Source of the DNA: Casuarius casuarius
Taxonomy: Eukaryota; Chordata; Aves; Casuariiformes; Casuariidae
NCBI GenBank assembly: GCA_003342895.1
Contig: PTFA01000031.1
Coordinates: forward strand, 5,932,678-5,996,677
Reading direction: 5' to 3'
DNA: 64,000 bases
In this document: one piece after another, positions 49,633-61,985 of the stretch
How the letters are laid out: every line of letters starts with the position of its first letter
Position numbering within the stretch: position 1 is the stretch's first letter
Notes under the pieces: generated by a model
Told to the model about the DNA's origin: nothing
What the model saw: the letters and a program-made list of their open reading frames with translations, nothing else
Database searches by the model: none
Position numbers and translations under genes: made by a program

Positions 49633-52600
49633 TTCCTAAATAACTGCAGAACTAAGCATACTGCTAACCATACCATTCTAGAGATTGATAGGGGCAGCTG
49701 TCTGAGTGCATGAAGTGCTATGTTCCCCATGGCTCTTAAGTAGTTCAAAATTGAAAGCAAAGAAAGTCCCAGTTGCTCTACAGAGATAGGGACTCAGAAG
49801 AAACGTACGCTAGACAGAAGACCAGTACTTGCATCTCTTCCATCTCAGAAGGATGTAGTACTTAACATATTTGCTGTACTCTCTTTAGCAATGGTTGACA
49901 GCTCGTAGTTCAGAGGCAGGTGAAATACAAAGGCTCCTCCTCTATTTTCTGATCCACTCCGATATTTGAATCATTTACTATCTGTACACAAAGTAAAAAT
50001 TTCCTTCTAATTCCTGCTGGAAACATACAGGAAAGCAAAAGACTAAACACCAAAAGTGATATGCGTCTTTCTTGTTGTTAATGGACTTTTTATTACTAGC
50101 AGAAAAGTTTTATTTTTCTTATATATTTAATTATTAACCCAAGAAGCTAACCCTAATTCAGAAATCTCACTTTAGTTAACCAGGGAAATCAATAGTCATA
50201 TATGTATACATTTTCAATATTTCAGAAAGCATGCAGCTCTCTTTCCCTGAACATAGGATGGATCAGACTAAAGAAGTCCTTTCTTTATTCATACACCCAG
50301 CAATTCTTCAACCTATCATCTGACTAAAAGCCATTTCCTCGAGGCTCTTCTCAGAGTGACAAACTATCCGGTCTGCAACGGAAGATTCCTTTCTTATCTC
50401 CCTCTGTGCCTTTCTCTCACTCCTTTCCCTCCTCCTACATTTCCAGCCAGCCTCTTAATATCCAGAAAAGCCCCTGAGCCAAACAGTTCTTGATTCCGAA
50501 GGGCATACATGTACACTTCTTTTTCAGGACAATGACATACATCTGAGTTTTAGTTTGAGGCCCCCCAAATGTTCCTTATTTTTAGCTCTGATGAATGGCA
50601 GCATTTCCAATTGACAGAATTGCAAAACTGTCCTGATTTGAAGTGAACTGTGTTCCAGACATTCCACAGCTGTAACAATCTGTCCTTGCCTCATATGTCC
50701 ACAGGAATTAAGTTGTTTAAAAAAATACAAAAGACAAATACTGTTAGGTTGGCAAAATGAAGCACATGACTAACACTGATTTTATTCTCAAGCCACTCTG
50801 CTTCAAGGTTGTTCTCATTACAATATTTAGCCTGACAGCCCTAAAGTCTGAAACCTTCTGCTCCTCCTAGAATATCAACGAGAGTTTAACTTACTACTCT
50901 GTCTTGCCCATAAGCTTCAGATCTGATACTACTGCCATGAGAAGAGCATTCCAGCTCCAAAATTATTCAAATACCTGTTTTCATCCTCTTGGATTGTGAA
51001 ACAAATACGTCCATTATAGAGATGTCTAATGGGAGATTTCTAGCAAAGGTTGCTAGGTCAATACTTCCAAATTTACAGGGCATTCATAAAATGGCCTGTT
51101 TTTTCAGAAGTTAGCACCAAGCATGCCTTCATCATGGTTCCAAGCCTCTGCTGCTACTTCTGTGTTGCTAATTGTCAGTAAAAGATTTTGTTGTAAATCT
51201 AGTGGAAACACTTTTAAACTTGTAGTGCTCCTTTTCTCCCCTCTCCTCCCCCCACAAAAAGACTTTAGAGCATGATCTTGCCTCCAGGAGATTTTATTAT
51301 ATTATTATTCCTCCAGGAGATGGTAAGATGTAGCAGGGGAAGGATTATTCTCTATACATCTGCCACTTCTGCTGCTAGTCTTAGGGATCTCCCACTGAAC
51401 ACTCGTAGAAATATAGTATTAAATTAGATGGGTCTTTAGTCTGACCTAGTTTTGTCTGAAGTTAATCATATTTTCTGTGTGGTATCCTAAGAGACCCAGG
51501 GATTAAAAAAACAAGAATAGTTGGCCCAAATGATTCTTACCACACCCTATATGTCACTATCCATTGAACTTGTAGAAAGCTGAACAGATAATCAATAGAG
51601 TAATTATGTGAGTATACACAAAAGAGGCTTTTAAAAGGGATGTTCATGCAACACCTAGATCAATGCACTGAAATTCAAGAGAACTTAGTTATATTCTTGC
51701 AGTCTAACAAAAACTTGACAGGATTTTCAAGAAGACACTTGCTCTCCATGTTCTCTGAATACTGATACTCATGCTGATAACAGTCAGGCAGAAAACCTTG
51801 GGCTATTACAATAAAAAGTAGATTATGCATGGAGAACAAAAACCTAATCTTCAAATAGCTAGTTATCACTAACTGCAGCTTACATGCTCCTAACATCGCC
51901 ATTTCTCAGACAAATGCATTCACAAAGTACATACAAGATATCATCCTGCAAGCAACGACAGATATGATTAACTTTACTAATGTGAAATCCCATTGACTTT
52001 GATGTAAGTATGTGATATAACTTTGCAAGAACCTAGTCTCTTGAACTGATACCCTCTCCCTTGTATAGATATGTCAGTATCTCACCAGTCCCAAGGAGGC
52101 TCTCAAAAGAGCAACCACATGAGCAAGACCTCTGAATGGAGAAACAGCCCAATTCCATGGTGAATGCTTGGCTTGTAACTGAGTTCTCAGACTATTTTTA
52201 GCTTTTAAAACGTTTAATTTCAGATGTGATTACTTTCTCCCAATCAGTTTCTCTTCCCCTCCCTAGCAATACGGCAAATGAGACAAGTGTCTAGAACAAC
52301 AACTGAAAGACAGCCTCCTTTTCAGTAAGTATCTGGCAAAAAATATACAGGTTGTTCAGGGTTCTTTAGTACTTACCAGGTAATTTCTGCAGGCACCCTA
52401 GGAATTATAGAACATTGTCTTTCAGAACAAATTGCAAACCTAATATTGATATTTGTAGTGGCTAGTGACTTTATACCCAACACATATTGCATGAAGTTAT
52501 GTCAGTTCCTTGATTTGAGGAGTGTAATTCTCACTGCCTCACACACAAACTCACCTTTAGGTAGTCAAGCTTTGTTATCCAGAGATACTCTCTTACGGCT

Positions 52601-53214
52601 ACGTTTGTAAGCTGCCACTGGACAACTGCAAAGGGGTGAGCAAAAAGTTTCTCCCTCTCCCCATAGCTGTATAAAGGCTGTTTACAATAATCCATTCTCA
52701 GAAACTCAAGAGCTGCTTATTCCTGATTCCCCACCCCTTGACTCTGAAGCAAAGGGAAGTGGACTAAGATACTACCTACCCTGTGTGCATTAGCACACAG
52801 AACAGGGAACTTAATTTGGAAACACACCACACATGTTTCCTACTCTTCCACCTGTACCAGTAGCAGCACTGAAAAGCTTGATCTCTCTGGTGTTACCAGT
52901 TTGTTATCTTAATGCTCACTATTAGACTAAACATTCCTTCCAGCCAAGTTATTTTCTAGAATATCCAGTGAACCCAAGTATTATAGGGACAAAAGAATCA
53001 GCATTTTTCATTTAAGAGATTTCCCCACCACCACCACCTTTCACTTCACCTGTAAGAGATGAATGACACACCTGAAGTATCCGAGCAATTTCACTGACAG
53101 CAATAGAAGTGGATGCCAAAAAAGGGGGAAGGAAGCAAGTAGGGAAAGGAGAGTAGATGGAAGTATGCAAAAATCTCCATTTTAAAGCCTGTTCCAGATC
53201 ATGTAAAGCTGGCA
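49633..53214. other. Unique AT-rich noncoding DNA downstream of CR1
   Basis: Direct repeat at 51281, ancient short motif at 51985 and a small CCA run at about 53029. No gene recognised. Confidence 0.68.
51281..51321 (+). repeat. Short direct repeat flanking an ATT-rich spacer
   Basis: CCTCCAGGAGAT at 51281-51292 and again at 51310-51321, separated by TTTATTATATTATTATT. It may be a slippage duplication or a small insertion with target duplication. Confidence 0.7.
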
Positions 53215-53575
53215 GTGCTTTTGTTTAATCCCTCTAGTGCTTCAGCGGAAAAAATCACAGCAAGCGGCTGGATACAACATCCAAGGCTGCCCTTTCTTGT
53301 GTTTTTTCCATTTCTGGCAACTTACTGTCACACATGCACCATCTGTCCACTTCCACAGACCGTGGCTGTACATTCCATTGAACTAAAACAGTTAAAGGAA
53401 AAAGCAAACGCGAAGGTTCAAAGGGCGATGAGAAGCCGGGGCTCTTGGAAGGCTGCAGGTGTGGGACTGCAGCCCCCAGGTAGCTGCCCCTGCTGCACAA
53501 ACCACTGCCATTAGTTGCAGAATTTTCATATCCGTCTATTTCTACCCAACCGGCATCCAAATTCCATCCCAATGT
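53215..53575. other. CpG-richer patch, no gene recognised
   Basis: Roughly ten CpGs (CAGCGGAAAA, AAGCGGC, GACCGTGG, AACGCGAAGG, GGGCGATG, AGCCGGGG, ATCCGTC, AACCGGCATC) in an AT-rich setting. Open frames of about 100 codons on both strands (+ 53215-53514, - 53255-53572) show no known domain. Confidence 0.22.
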
Positions 53576-54069
53576 TTTGATTAGGCTGCCATCAAAGACT
53601 TGGAAAAAAAAGTGATTTGTAACCTGGTGTCTGACCTTGAGTTTTACAGGTGGAAGGGGAAAGGAGGGACAGCCATCCTGCAGGAAAAAGTGTTACTGCC
53701 AATACAGAAGTATAAGTATCAGTAAGGCAGATACAGAATGTAGTCTACAAGACATTTGTATGCATAATTTTCTTTTCTATATGACACGTATGTTTTTTCT
53801 CCAAGAAATATCTAAACACTGCAAGTGTCAGCTCAGTCCAAAACCTCCTTTTTCATATGTAGGAGCTCCGAGGCACTTAAAAATGTAACTCAGTATCCTT
53901 TAGGGAAGTTGTATAGGGGGGAACAGTACAGATGCATAAAATCTTGCTGCTGTTATGTGGACTATTCATTTATACTACTTTATAATTACTTTGGTTGTAT
54001 CGGGTGGCTTCTGCTGAGGTTGTACTTGAGCTTGGCACAGTATAAATACTTACAAATATAAAACAACAC

Positions 54070-54235
54070 ACTGCTCCAAATAGCTCACAATCTCAGCAAA
54101 CAAAATGAACGGAAAGTGAAAAAGGAAGTGGGATTATCCCATTTTACAGACAAAGAATTAAAGCCATAGCTCTATAGTCATTAATATTAGATTATCTAAA
54201 ATCAGAAGCAAGACTAGGATTAGGCAAAGCAAAAA
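54070..54235 (-). mobile_element. MIR-type SINE with L2/L3-like tail, antisense
   Basis: In reverse complement, this contains the tail motif 'gattgtgagctctttggag' (here CTCCAAATAGCTCACAATCT at 54074-54093). It is followed by the MIR core region GATTATCCCATTTTACAGAC (54132-54151), AAAGAATTAAAGCCATAGCTC and a worn 'agactaggattaggc' block near 54212-54226 that corresponds to the SINE head. The combination of core plus tail shows that the tail motif seen alone elsewhere in this window belongs to the same ancient SINE/LINE family. Confidence 0.7.
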
Positions 54236-57200
54236 CTTCATTTTTTTGGAACTAGCCCCAGATGTCATATAGAAGTTACGCTGGCTATAGAAGGGCAAGC
54301 GATGCTTGATACATAAAGATCTGCCCGAACATCACTTCAGAAGGATGAGTGCCTTCCATGCTCCATTGAGACTCTTTGCCACACAGACATAAAATTCCCC
54401 CAATACTTTCACAGTTTCTACTATTTCTTACAGTCTCTGAAAATATTCTGAAGATGCCAAAGTAACAGTTTGTCTTAAGAAGAAAATGGTAAATATTTCA
54501 GTGCTACAGTTACAGTACTTAAGCAGGAAAAAAGAGCAAGTGCCACGTAAGCATAGACATCCTATAGATTTGTATTGTGTTTTGGTGGCAATACAAAGAA
54601 AAGAAGCCCCAGGATGTGTTTTATACTAAAAACATAGCTTGGGAATTACCAACTCTGACTCTATAAGTAGAGTTGATGGGAAATTCTTCAAGTTTTGAAA
54701 TGCTGGTCATAAATATTGATCAAGTTTGTTAAGCATGAGTGACTAACTCAAGTTAGATTAAAAGAAAAAAAGTGTTTTAACAGCCTCTTGGTCAGCTGCA
54801 TTATTCAATGCCAACAAAGGCATAAACCAAACAGGCACTGCAGAGAAAACACATTCTGCATTTTCTGTCCAAGGCTGTTGGGTGAAGGTGTTTCTAAAAA
54901 CTTAAAAACTTAACAATCATCATAAGATAGAAGAAAATCAAACAATACTTTTATTTATACAATGTTTATCTGCCAATGGCATTTTAGGCATTTCGCACAG
55001 AAAAAACACACAGATTGGAGAGACAAAAAATAAAGACTAAAAATAGCACATGATTAAAAACAGAAAGCCCTTTAAAAACATTCAATTTCTATGCAATGCT
55101 GAAGGACTCAAAAAAGTTTCAACACTTCTTAAATTCCATGGTTCTTGGATCAAAAGGAACAGGGCTCCAAAACCTAAGATGCAACTACTACTCTTTGTAC
55201 TTCTAAGCTGGCTCTAATACAATAACACCTTTTCATCCTGCAGGCACTAACAATTCCTTCTCCACTTGAAAACTCGAAAGAAATAACCAGAAATTCCCTC
55301 TTGTTGCAAGCTGGGAAGTGTGGGCTCTTCATTAGTCAAAGACGTGCCAACCTTCTCATTCAAAAGATTTGCTCTCTTGGTTACTGCTGATAATACATTC
55401 TATTTGGTAATGAATTATTTGTAGCAAACTAGCTTTTGCTGTTTTTCAGAGTAGTTAGTTCTGTAATTTTCAAGTAAGATCCACACTACCAATTTTCAAA
55501 ATAAAATTTCAATCCAGGACCTGCCAACACCGAGCTAAATAAACAAATACCTTTTCATGTAAAAATTTCTTGCTTATAGTGCATAAGAAGTTACAGCCCC
55601 CTAAAGAACTAAACACCTGTTGGGAACATGGGAAAATTGTCAAGAGCGCTTCAACAACACATCCAGCTTGAAGACAACATTCAGTGCACTTTATTAAGAA
55701 AAATATGTCATGATTGCTCTTCTTTAAAGCTTCACCGTGTCTCCTTCATCATGAAATATTTTCATTTCCAAATCAGCACGGGGGTCCTTGGAGCTCTACA
55801 TCTAGAGGGCATTTTTCATGGGGGAAAAGGCAATCAAACCCTTTGCCTGAAACCTCAAGGTTTGTAAAAAAGCATATAAAGGGTCACTCTTATTCCACAC
55901 TTCAAGAGTGATAACAGCCCATGGACTAGCTGATATATTAGCTCTAGGTAGAAAACTATCATATTTTACTCAAAAATAACCCTGGATAGTTGCCTTGAAG
56001 AACCCAAGGTCTGTAGAGCACTATCTTTCCTACACTTGCAAAGCAACTTAGTTTGTTTTAACTATTGAAAGTAAAACAAACCTCACGCTTAAGCCCAAGC
56101 AAAACGTGCACAGATGCACATCTTTCATAAACTGGAAAATTCTTTCCAGTACGTGGTACTTCTTCCCTTCCTCCATTGTGTTTTCAGTCCACAGTCATCA
56201 CAATACCAGAAAGGACAGAAATTTGAAAATAATTTGAAAGTAATTTTTCTAAAGTTGGAAAAAGAAACCCCATTTAAACCAGAACAGAGATCGAAAACGA
56301 AACGTGATAACTCTTCCAGCACTTGCTGACTCTCACCAAGATCTCTACGTAGCAAGAAAAAGTGCTCCAATTATCTATAAAAAGGGAAAAAAATGAATAA
56401 AGAGCAAGATGTGAGCGAGGTATGTTAATTTATGGGATGGCACAGCAGAACTCACTCAGCTTTCAGTAGCACTGGCATACCTGCATTTACACCAGCATAA
56501 AACCTATTGCAAAACATACATTAGGATGTGTCTTCCTAAGCAAGCAAAAATAGTTCATCTATTCACTGGGGGAGGAGGGAATATTATAAGCCAAGGAGTG
56601 GACAGAAATTAGGATGCCTCAAGGCCTTCCTGGAATCCTATCAAAGAAACTCTGGTGTGGGGAGACTGGTCTTCCACAGCCAACCTTTTCCAGTCCCTCT
56701 GGATTTGAATGAGCAACCTTAAACAAAACCTTAAAGTGTTTTGCTCTTTAAAAGAGGGTATTGGACTGAAACGCTTAACCATAAAGACCAGCTCTTCTTC
56801 TAAATCAACAGTTGTGCCCACTTAAGAGGCACCAAAGGGGCACTGTGGTTTTCTTTTAAAGATTAAAAGAGAGAAGCAGAGAAAGAAATATATCCCCTTA
56901 TTTCCTTAAAATTGCTAGTACTTCAGGAGGTTCTGAAGCACTGGGGTGTTTTATTAAATTGTCTCCTGGTAGCATTACAGTTTTGCCAAAAAAGTACTGC
57001 TCACTGCAGTGATGAAAAAGTCACTCTTTTTCTTCGGAAAGCTTTGAGTTATTTAATCTGTTCCCCCCAACAATAGTGAACGGACAAAGGGCATGTTTTT
57101 AAAAAATAAATTACGACAAATAAAAAGCGTAGCACAATGGAACCAGACCACTTTCTTCCCCCAGTAAATATATCTAATATCACATGCCTGCTCAGAGTGG

Positions 57201-57279
57201 GAAGAAGGGATTTCCCTTCAGTAACTTCTGTGAGAGAAAGAGAAGGGAATGCAATTGTTCCTCCTCTCATTGTATTTGT
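54236..57279. other. Unique AT-rich noncoding DNA
   Basis: No gene, RNA or interspersed repeat recognised. Confidence 0.68.
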
Positions 57280-58320
57280 TACTAAGCCACGATGCCAGCC
57301 GCAGGCTGATTATCTCTTGTGTTACATAAAGTGCTCTCCTGCGGTGCCAATTGCCCGCCGTGTTGTCTGTATCCTGTTACATAAAGTGCTATCCTGTACT
57401 GCCATGTGCTGTGCCAAAGCGCTATTCTTTGCTGCCATGCTCCCCGTCTTCAGAGCTCAAACGCCCTTTGTTTCCATGCCCGCTCCTGCCCACATCTTAA
57501 AAGCCACCTAATGATTGAAACAAAACAAGAATACTTCTCAATAAACAGTGATTTTGCAGTTACTCTGCACAGCGAGAAAGAACACAGAATAGTTGTTGCT
57601 TGGGGATACTGGGAGATATATGTGCGTTGTAAGAAAAGATCCCATTAAAGACGGAGCTGCTGCATGGTCCGCTGCAACTTGGACATTGCACCCACACATT
57701 TCTATCATTTAATGGTCATTCCAAAGATAGCATTTTATCTGTCTCAACATTTTCCTACGACAATCCGGAGATCAGCCGTACTGCTTAAGATGAAAGTATC
57801 CTCGGAGTGAAATACCCTCAGAATAGCTCTGTCGCTCATGATGTATCGCAATAACACATTGTCAAAGGGCTCCATTGCTCTAGCGATCTGTAAACATGCT
57901 ATATCATCAAAACGATGCAGGAGTGATGATGTGTTACTGGAAAGATGGCAGCGGTATAGGAGGAGCACATCGAGAAGCAGAGTTCACCTGGCTGTCGGCT
58001 GAGAGCCAATTCACACAGCACAGTATAATAGAAACTGCTCTTTTGGGTGGCCTAGAGGGAAGGAAACTGCTCAATCAGCTATCCTGGCACTACTGTTTCT
58101 GGCAACTGAAAATGGCAAGTCTTATACGCACAAAGATAAAGGCTAGGCAAATGGTTTCCCAGCTGAAGAGAGAAGGAAGAGAAATTGAATTATCAAATTT
58201 TTGTGAGGCCACACAAAATAGATTCTCATCTCCCAGGGCTCAGGGCCTTTTCTACAGTGCTTTGCAAAGGAGTGACACTCAGCAATGCCATATATTTTCC
58301 CTTTAGTCACTGTGTGCGGC
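57280..58320. promoter_or_regulatory. Candidate conserved noncoding / enhancer block
   Basis: About 1 kb with no recognisable repeat and many retained CpGs despite AT-rich surroundings (TTGCCCGCCG, GACGGAGC, AATCCGGAG, CTCGGAG, TCTGTCGC, TATCGC, TAGCGATC, AACGATG). Motif-like sequences are dense: TTTAATGGTCATT, CTAATGATTG, CCTTTGTT (SOX-like) and TGCCAATTGCC (NF1-like). It has open frames on the plus strand (57137-57511, 57896-58306), but their translations match no family known to me. It is typical of deeply conserved regulatory DNA near developmental genes, but conservation itself cannot be tested from one sequence. Confidence 0.33.
57321..57430 (+). repeat. 55-bp tandem duplication, two diverged copies
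   Basis: GTTACATAAAGTGCT occurs at 57321 and exactly 55 bp later at 57376. The following bases also align (TCCTG, then a TGCCA block), so two full units lie head to tail. The second half has diverged. It sits inside the CpG-retaining candidate conserved block. Confidence 0.75.
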
Positions 58321-61300
58321 TAAGAAGTACGTCAGTAGAAATTTTTTAATTTGTTATTTATCAGTGTTTTGAAAATATTTCCTACATATTTCAAGTTGCC
58401 TTCATTTGTGTGTGTTTATGCACTTATCAAATATCAACTTGATGCATCCTCAAGAGCAGATAAAATCCCCCAAACAAGAGCAAAAATAGCTGTGCCTGGT
58501 CAACCTCACCCAGAGCAGGGCTGAGATGAACTTTAGGGATAAAAGTTCACCCCAAAGGAGGCAAACAGAAACAAAAAATAAAGATACAGCCCAATACCAC
58601 AACTTTTTCACACCATCAGTCTTGGAAATTGCTATGGGTGGATTCTGTTTTCTTGAAAACATGAAGAACAAGAGTCTTGCAAAATTTGACTTCAACAGAA
58701 AGTTTACAACAAGAAAATAACAAGACGCTGGCTGAGAAAGAGTACTTCAAGATTAAAAAAGCATTAAGAAAAAAACAAACCCTGCTACAAAGCCTTTAGC
58801 TTCTACAGGCAAATTAGCAGAGTAATGTCATCATAAATGCCTTCATCCAAAGCCCACAGCGGAGTCTTTCCATTGGTTACCACTAGCTTCGAACTGAGCC
58901 AAAAATTGCTCTATTTTTATGTCACAGGTACCCTCTCCTAGAATAGCGCAACAAAATACAGTGGTTTTGGAGATAGCTTAATAGAAAAAAAAAGAAAAAG
59001 ATCAATAATCAATAGTAGCCTTATGCTGCATAAAAACTATGGCAGTGATTTTTTTAAAAGTGGAACAAATGCAACAAATGCGTCTTTTCCAGATAAGCCT
59101 TCTGCTGTAATGGTGTTTCCCTTGCGCTGCATATTGTGTCATACTGCACTGTACATTCTTTATTCCCCTCTATCACATCCCTAGGGTCAAAGGTAGAAGA
59201 CAGAAAAATTCCTGGAATAATATCCCCAATAAATTACTACTAACTATTATAATTCAACATGGGCATATAAACGGCACTTTAAAAAAACTGAATTTGTTGA
59301 AAATTAAAGCAAACCCGGTGTTACTTTGAACAAGAGGCTCACTGATTGTTTTCAGATTTCCATTATAAAATAGGCTTTTTTGCTTTATATGTTATATACC
59401 CTCTGAGGAAAGAAGTTGTACCTCAAAACATATGGGTGTTCAGTATTTTTATTTTTAAACACAATGCTCCATGCCCATAAAACTTTGCTTGGAAGCCAAG
59501 GAATTTATAACAAGGTGCATAACAACAAACCTGAAAGAAGGCTAAAGATGAAAAAAAGAGCTTGTACTCATTAATTAAAATAAGCAAGATGAGAGCACAG
59601 AAGGAAAAGTGACCTTAATCTGGGGACAAATATCTGTGGTTTAATTTAGTGTCATCTTCTAGCTATCAGTGGGTGTTATGGGCACTGGAATACGCAAGAG
59701 GACAGACTAATAAACAGGCATTTATTTTGTGGAGCAGGCATATTGTTTTAAGTCTACTACATGGTACTTCCATTTTATTGCTGTAATATATTATACTAAG
59801 AGCATGAAGAAGGGACTCTGCTATCTGGATTTTAAGGAATTTTTTCATATAAAGCTTTTATTTTAAAACATGTGTTCTATCAGAACAACAAGCTTATACA
59901 TCTTATTTTAAACTAAGTGCTATATAAACAGGAATGCTGTTAAATATTCTCTTATAGTATAAGCCATGGCTGAGTGTGCCTCACTATGATTCAGTGTATG
60001 TCTTGGGTGTCTTTCAGCCCTGTGCATTCAGCCACCTGTGAAGTGTGCTTATAACCCACTAATGCACACCCGGGAGAGGTTTTTACTATTGGGGGAATGG
60101 CTCATTAATTTTACATTATGAAAAAATGTAAACACTCATTTTTGGTTGGATTTATGCAACATATCCTTTTATTATAGCAAGTCATTTCCAGTGAGGGGTA
60201 AGAGCACAGAGAGGTGACGGATATCATCGTTTTTTATCTAGGTTGTCCAAAACCTTGCTTCTTCTAATACCTAATGGACTTACTTTCCCTCTTTCTGCCC
60301 TTAGCTGCAGAAGCTTTACTGCTTGTCTGTGGCTGTGTTCTGCATTCATCCTTCCATTAGAAGCTGAGACCAACATGCCAAAAGGGCCACAAGCATGTAA
60401 CTTAAAGGGAAAACCTGAAGCTTTGAGAAGAAGGTGCAGTCAAAAATATTGTAAAGGGCCCCCCACTCCTTGCTCTACTGCCTAGCCCATTCTCACACAT
60501 TAATGCCTTATTTCAGCCCATTGGGATTTCTCCCACATGCATAAACCTAGTCTGATGGAGACATGAAGCCGACACCAGCACGGCCAAGATGAGCACAGCT
60601 GTGATTTAGCTAAAAAGACTCACCCAGCCAATCAAAGTGTAGCTTTGAACAGGCAAAATCTACCTCCAGAATCCAACTGTCTGGTTTTTTTCAAATGATT
60701 TCTGATCTTTCAGATCCATCAGTCCCCTCCTGATGGTCCCTCTGGGCCTGGCAACTGCCATCTTTCTCGCAGGCCTGAGAGCAGGTGGAGAAGAGGAACT
60801 GGGACATGCTGTCCTTCAAGAATACTCAAATGGCACATAGGGACCAACCACCAGTAGTCTGCCTGCCTGCACAAATGGCTGGTTTGTCTAAGCAATCATA
60901 GTTGCACAGCTCAATTGCCCACACAACAGTTCTATGAACAATCCTGGACTTCACAAGTTTTGGAAGGCAGGCTCTGCAACTATAAAATTATACACTTGAT
61001 ATATATTAGTAAGTACAGTAAATAGAGTATAATTAGAACAGAATACAATGTACTATTTTTCACTGCATTTTATTCTTACTTCCCTAGAGCTACAAAATGA
61101 GCTTCTAACGAGCTTTGGGTAGTCACATAAATAGAAAACCTAACGTTGTAATGCCTGATAGTGATCTAAACTACTTAGATATGTTTTGTATTATACCACA
61201 AAACAGTGGTTTGTTCATGGAATGGAACAAAATTTCATGTGTTACTCATACTTTGGCCCTAGGCATGCATGTGTTGAAACCATAATCCCCCATGTATTTC

Positions 61301-61799
61301 AGAATATGTTTGGACAACCTAAGTTGCTCTGTGAAAATGACCCAAAAGGAAAACCCCCTATCCATTAAAAACACAAATTACCAAGACCTCAATGTTTAAG
61401 TGTAGCCTACAGCATATAAAGAAAAATTTCCAATACACTGCTTATTTTCCCAGTTAAAAAATGAAAGGAAGAAGATGAGAAAGATGCATTCAGGAACCAT
61501 ACGGGAAAGCTGTAAATTAGCTGTATGTGGATTCACTGCATAAACATTATATTATTCTGTCCAAAAGAAACAAAATATTCTATGCCAAGACAGGAAATCT
61601 CTCAAGTGAAATGTCTTTGAATGTGACTATACCGATACATCCAGAATTCATATAGATCAGTTCTCCCTTAAGACTTGCAACAGCCATTTTCTTTTTTCCT
61701 TGTGGGGAAGAAAACATGAAAACTCAGGGAAGAGTACTGGTAATAGCAGAACATATTTTTTCCCACTGTGGAAGTTTCTTACACATATCTTATAGACCC
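58321..61799. other. Unique AT-rich noncoding DNA
   Basis: No gene, RNA or interspersed repeat recognised. Confidence 0.68.
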
Positions 61800-61985
61800 T
61801 CATATAGGAAGTGCAAGCGGTGTTACCCTCAAAATACCTCTGTGAGGCAGACTGGTAAACAGACAGACAGACAGACTGACAGAGAGGTGTACAGAGACGA
61901 AGTGAGAAGTCAAACAAGAAATTTGCTGCAGTCAGAAAATGGATCCAGATCCCCCGATTCTAGTCCAGTGTTTCAAATACAAGGT
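61800..61985 (-). mobile_element. MIR-type SINE, antisense, with CAGA expansion
   Basis: Reading left to right this is a MIR in reverse complement: AATACCTCTGTGAGGCAG (3' part), then the normally A/C-rich 'cattttacagatgaggaaactgag' region, here overwritten by a (CAGA)n run at 61860-61885, then GAGAGGTGTACAGAGA, AAGTGAGAAGTCAAACAAG, GGATCCAGATCCCCCGATTC and TAGTCCAGTG. The last blocks match the antisense 'gggattcgaaccc...agtccagtgc' head of MIR-like SINEs. The microsatellite probably grew out of the SINE's own ACAGA sequence. Open frames that cross this region are incidental. Confidence 0.75.

Noticed and set aside
57137..57511. 124-codon plus-strand open frame
   Set aside because: Its Cys/Leu-rich repeated section is just the translation of the 55-bp tandem duplication; no known domain.
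57896..58306. 136-codon plus-strand open frame
   Set aside because: No recognisable family, no exon boundaries. The surrounding sequence looks regulatory rather than coding.
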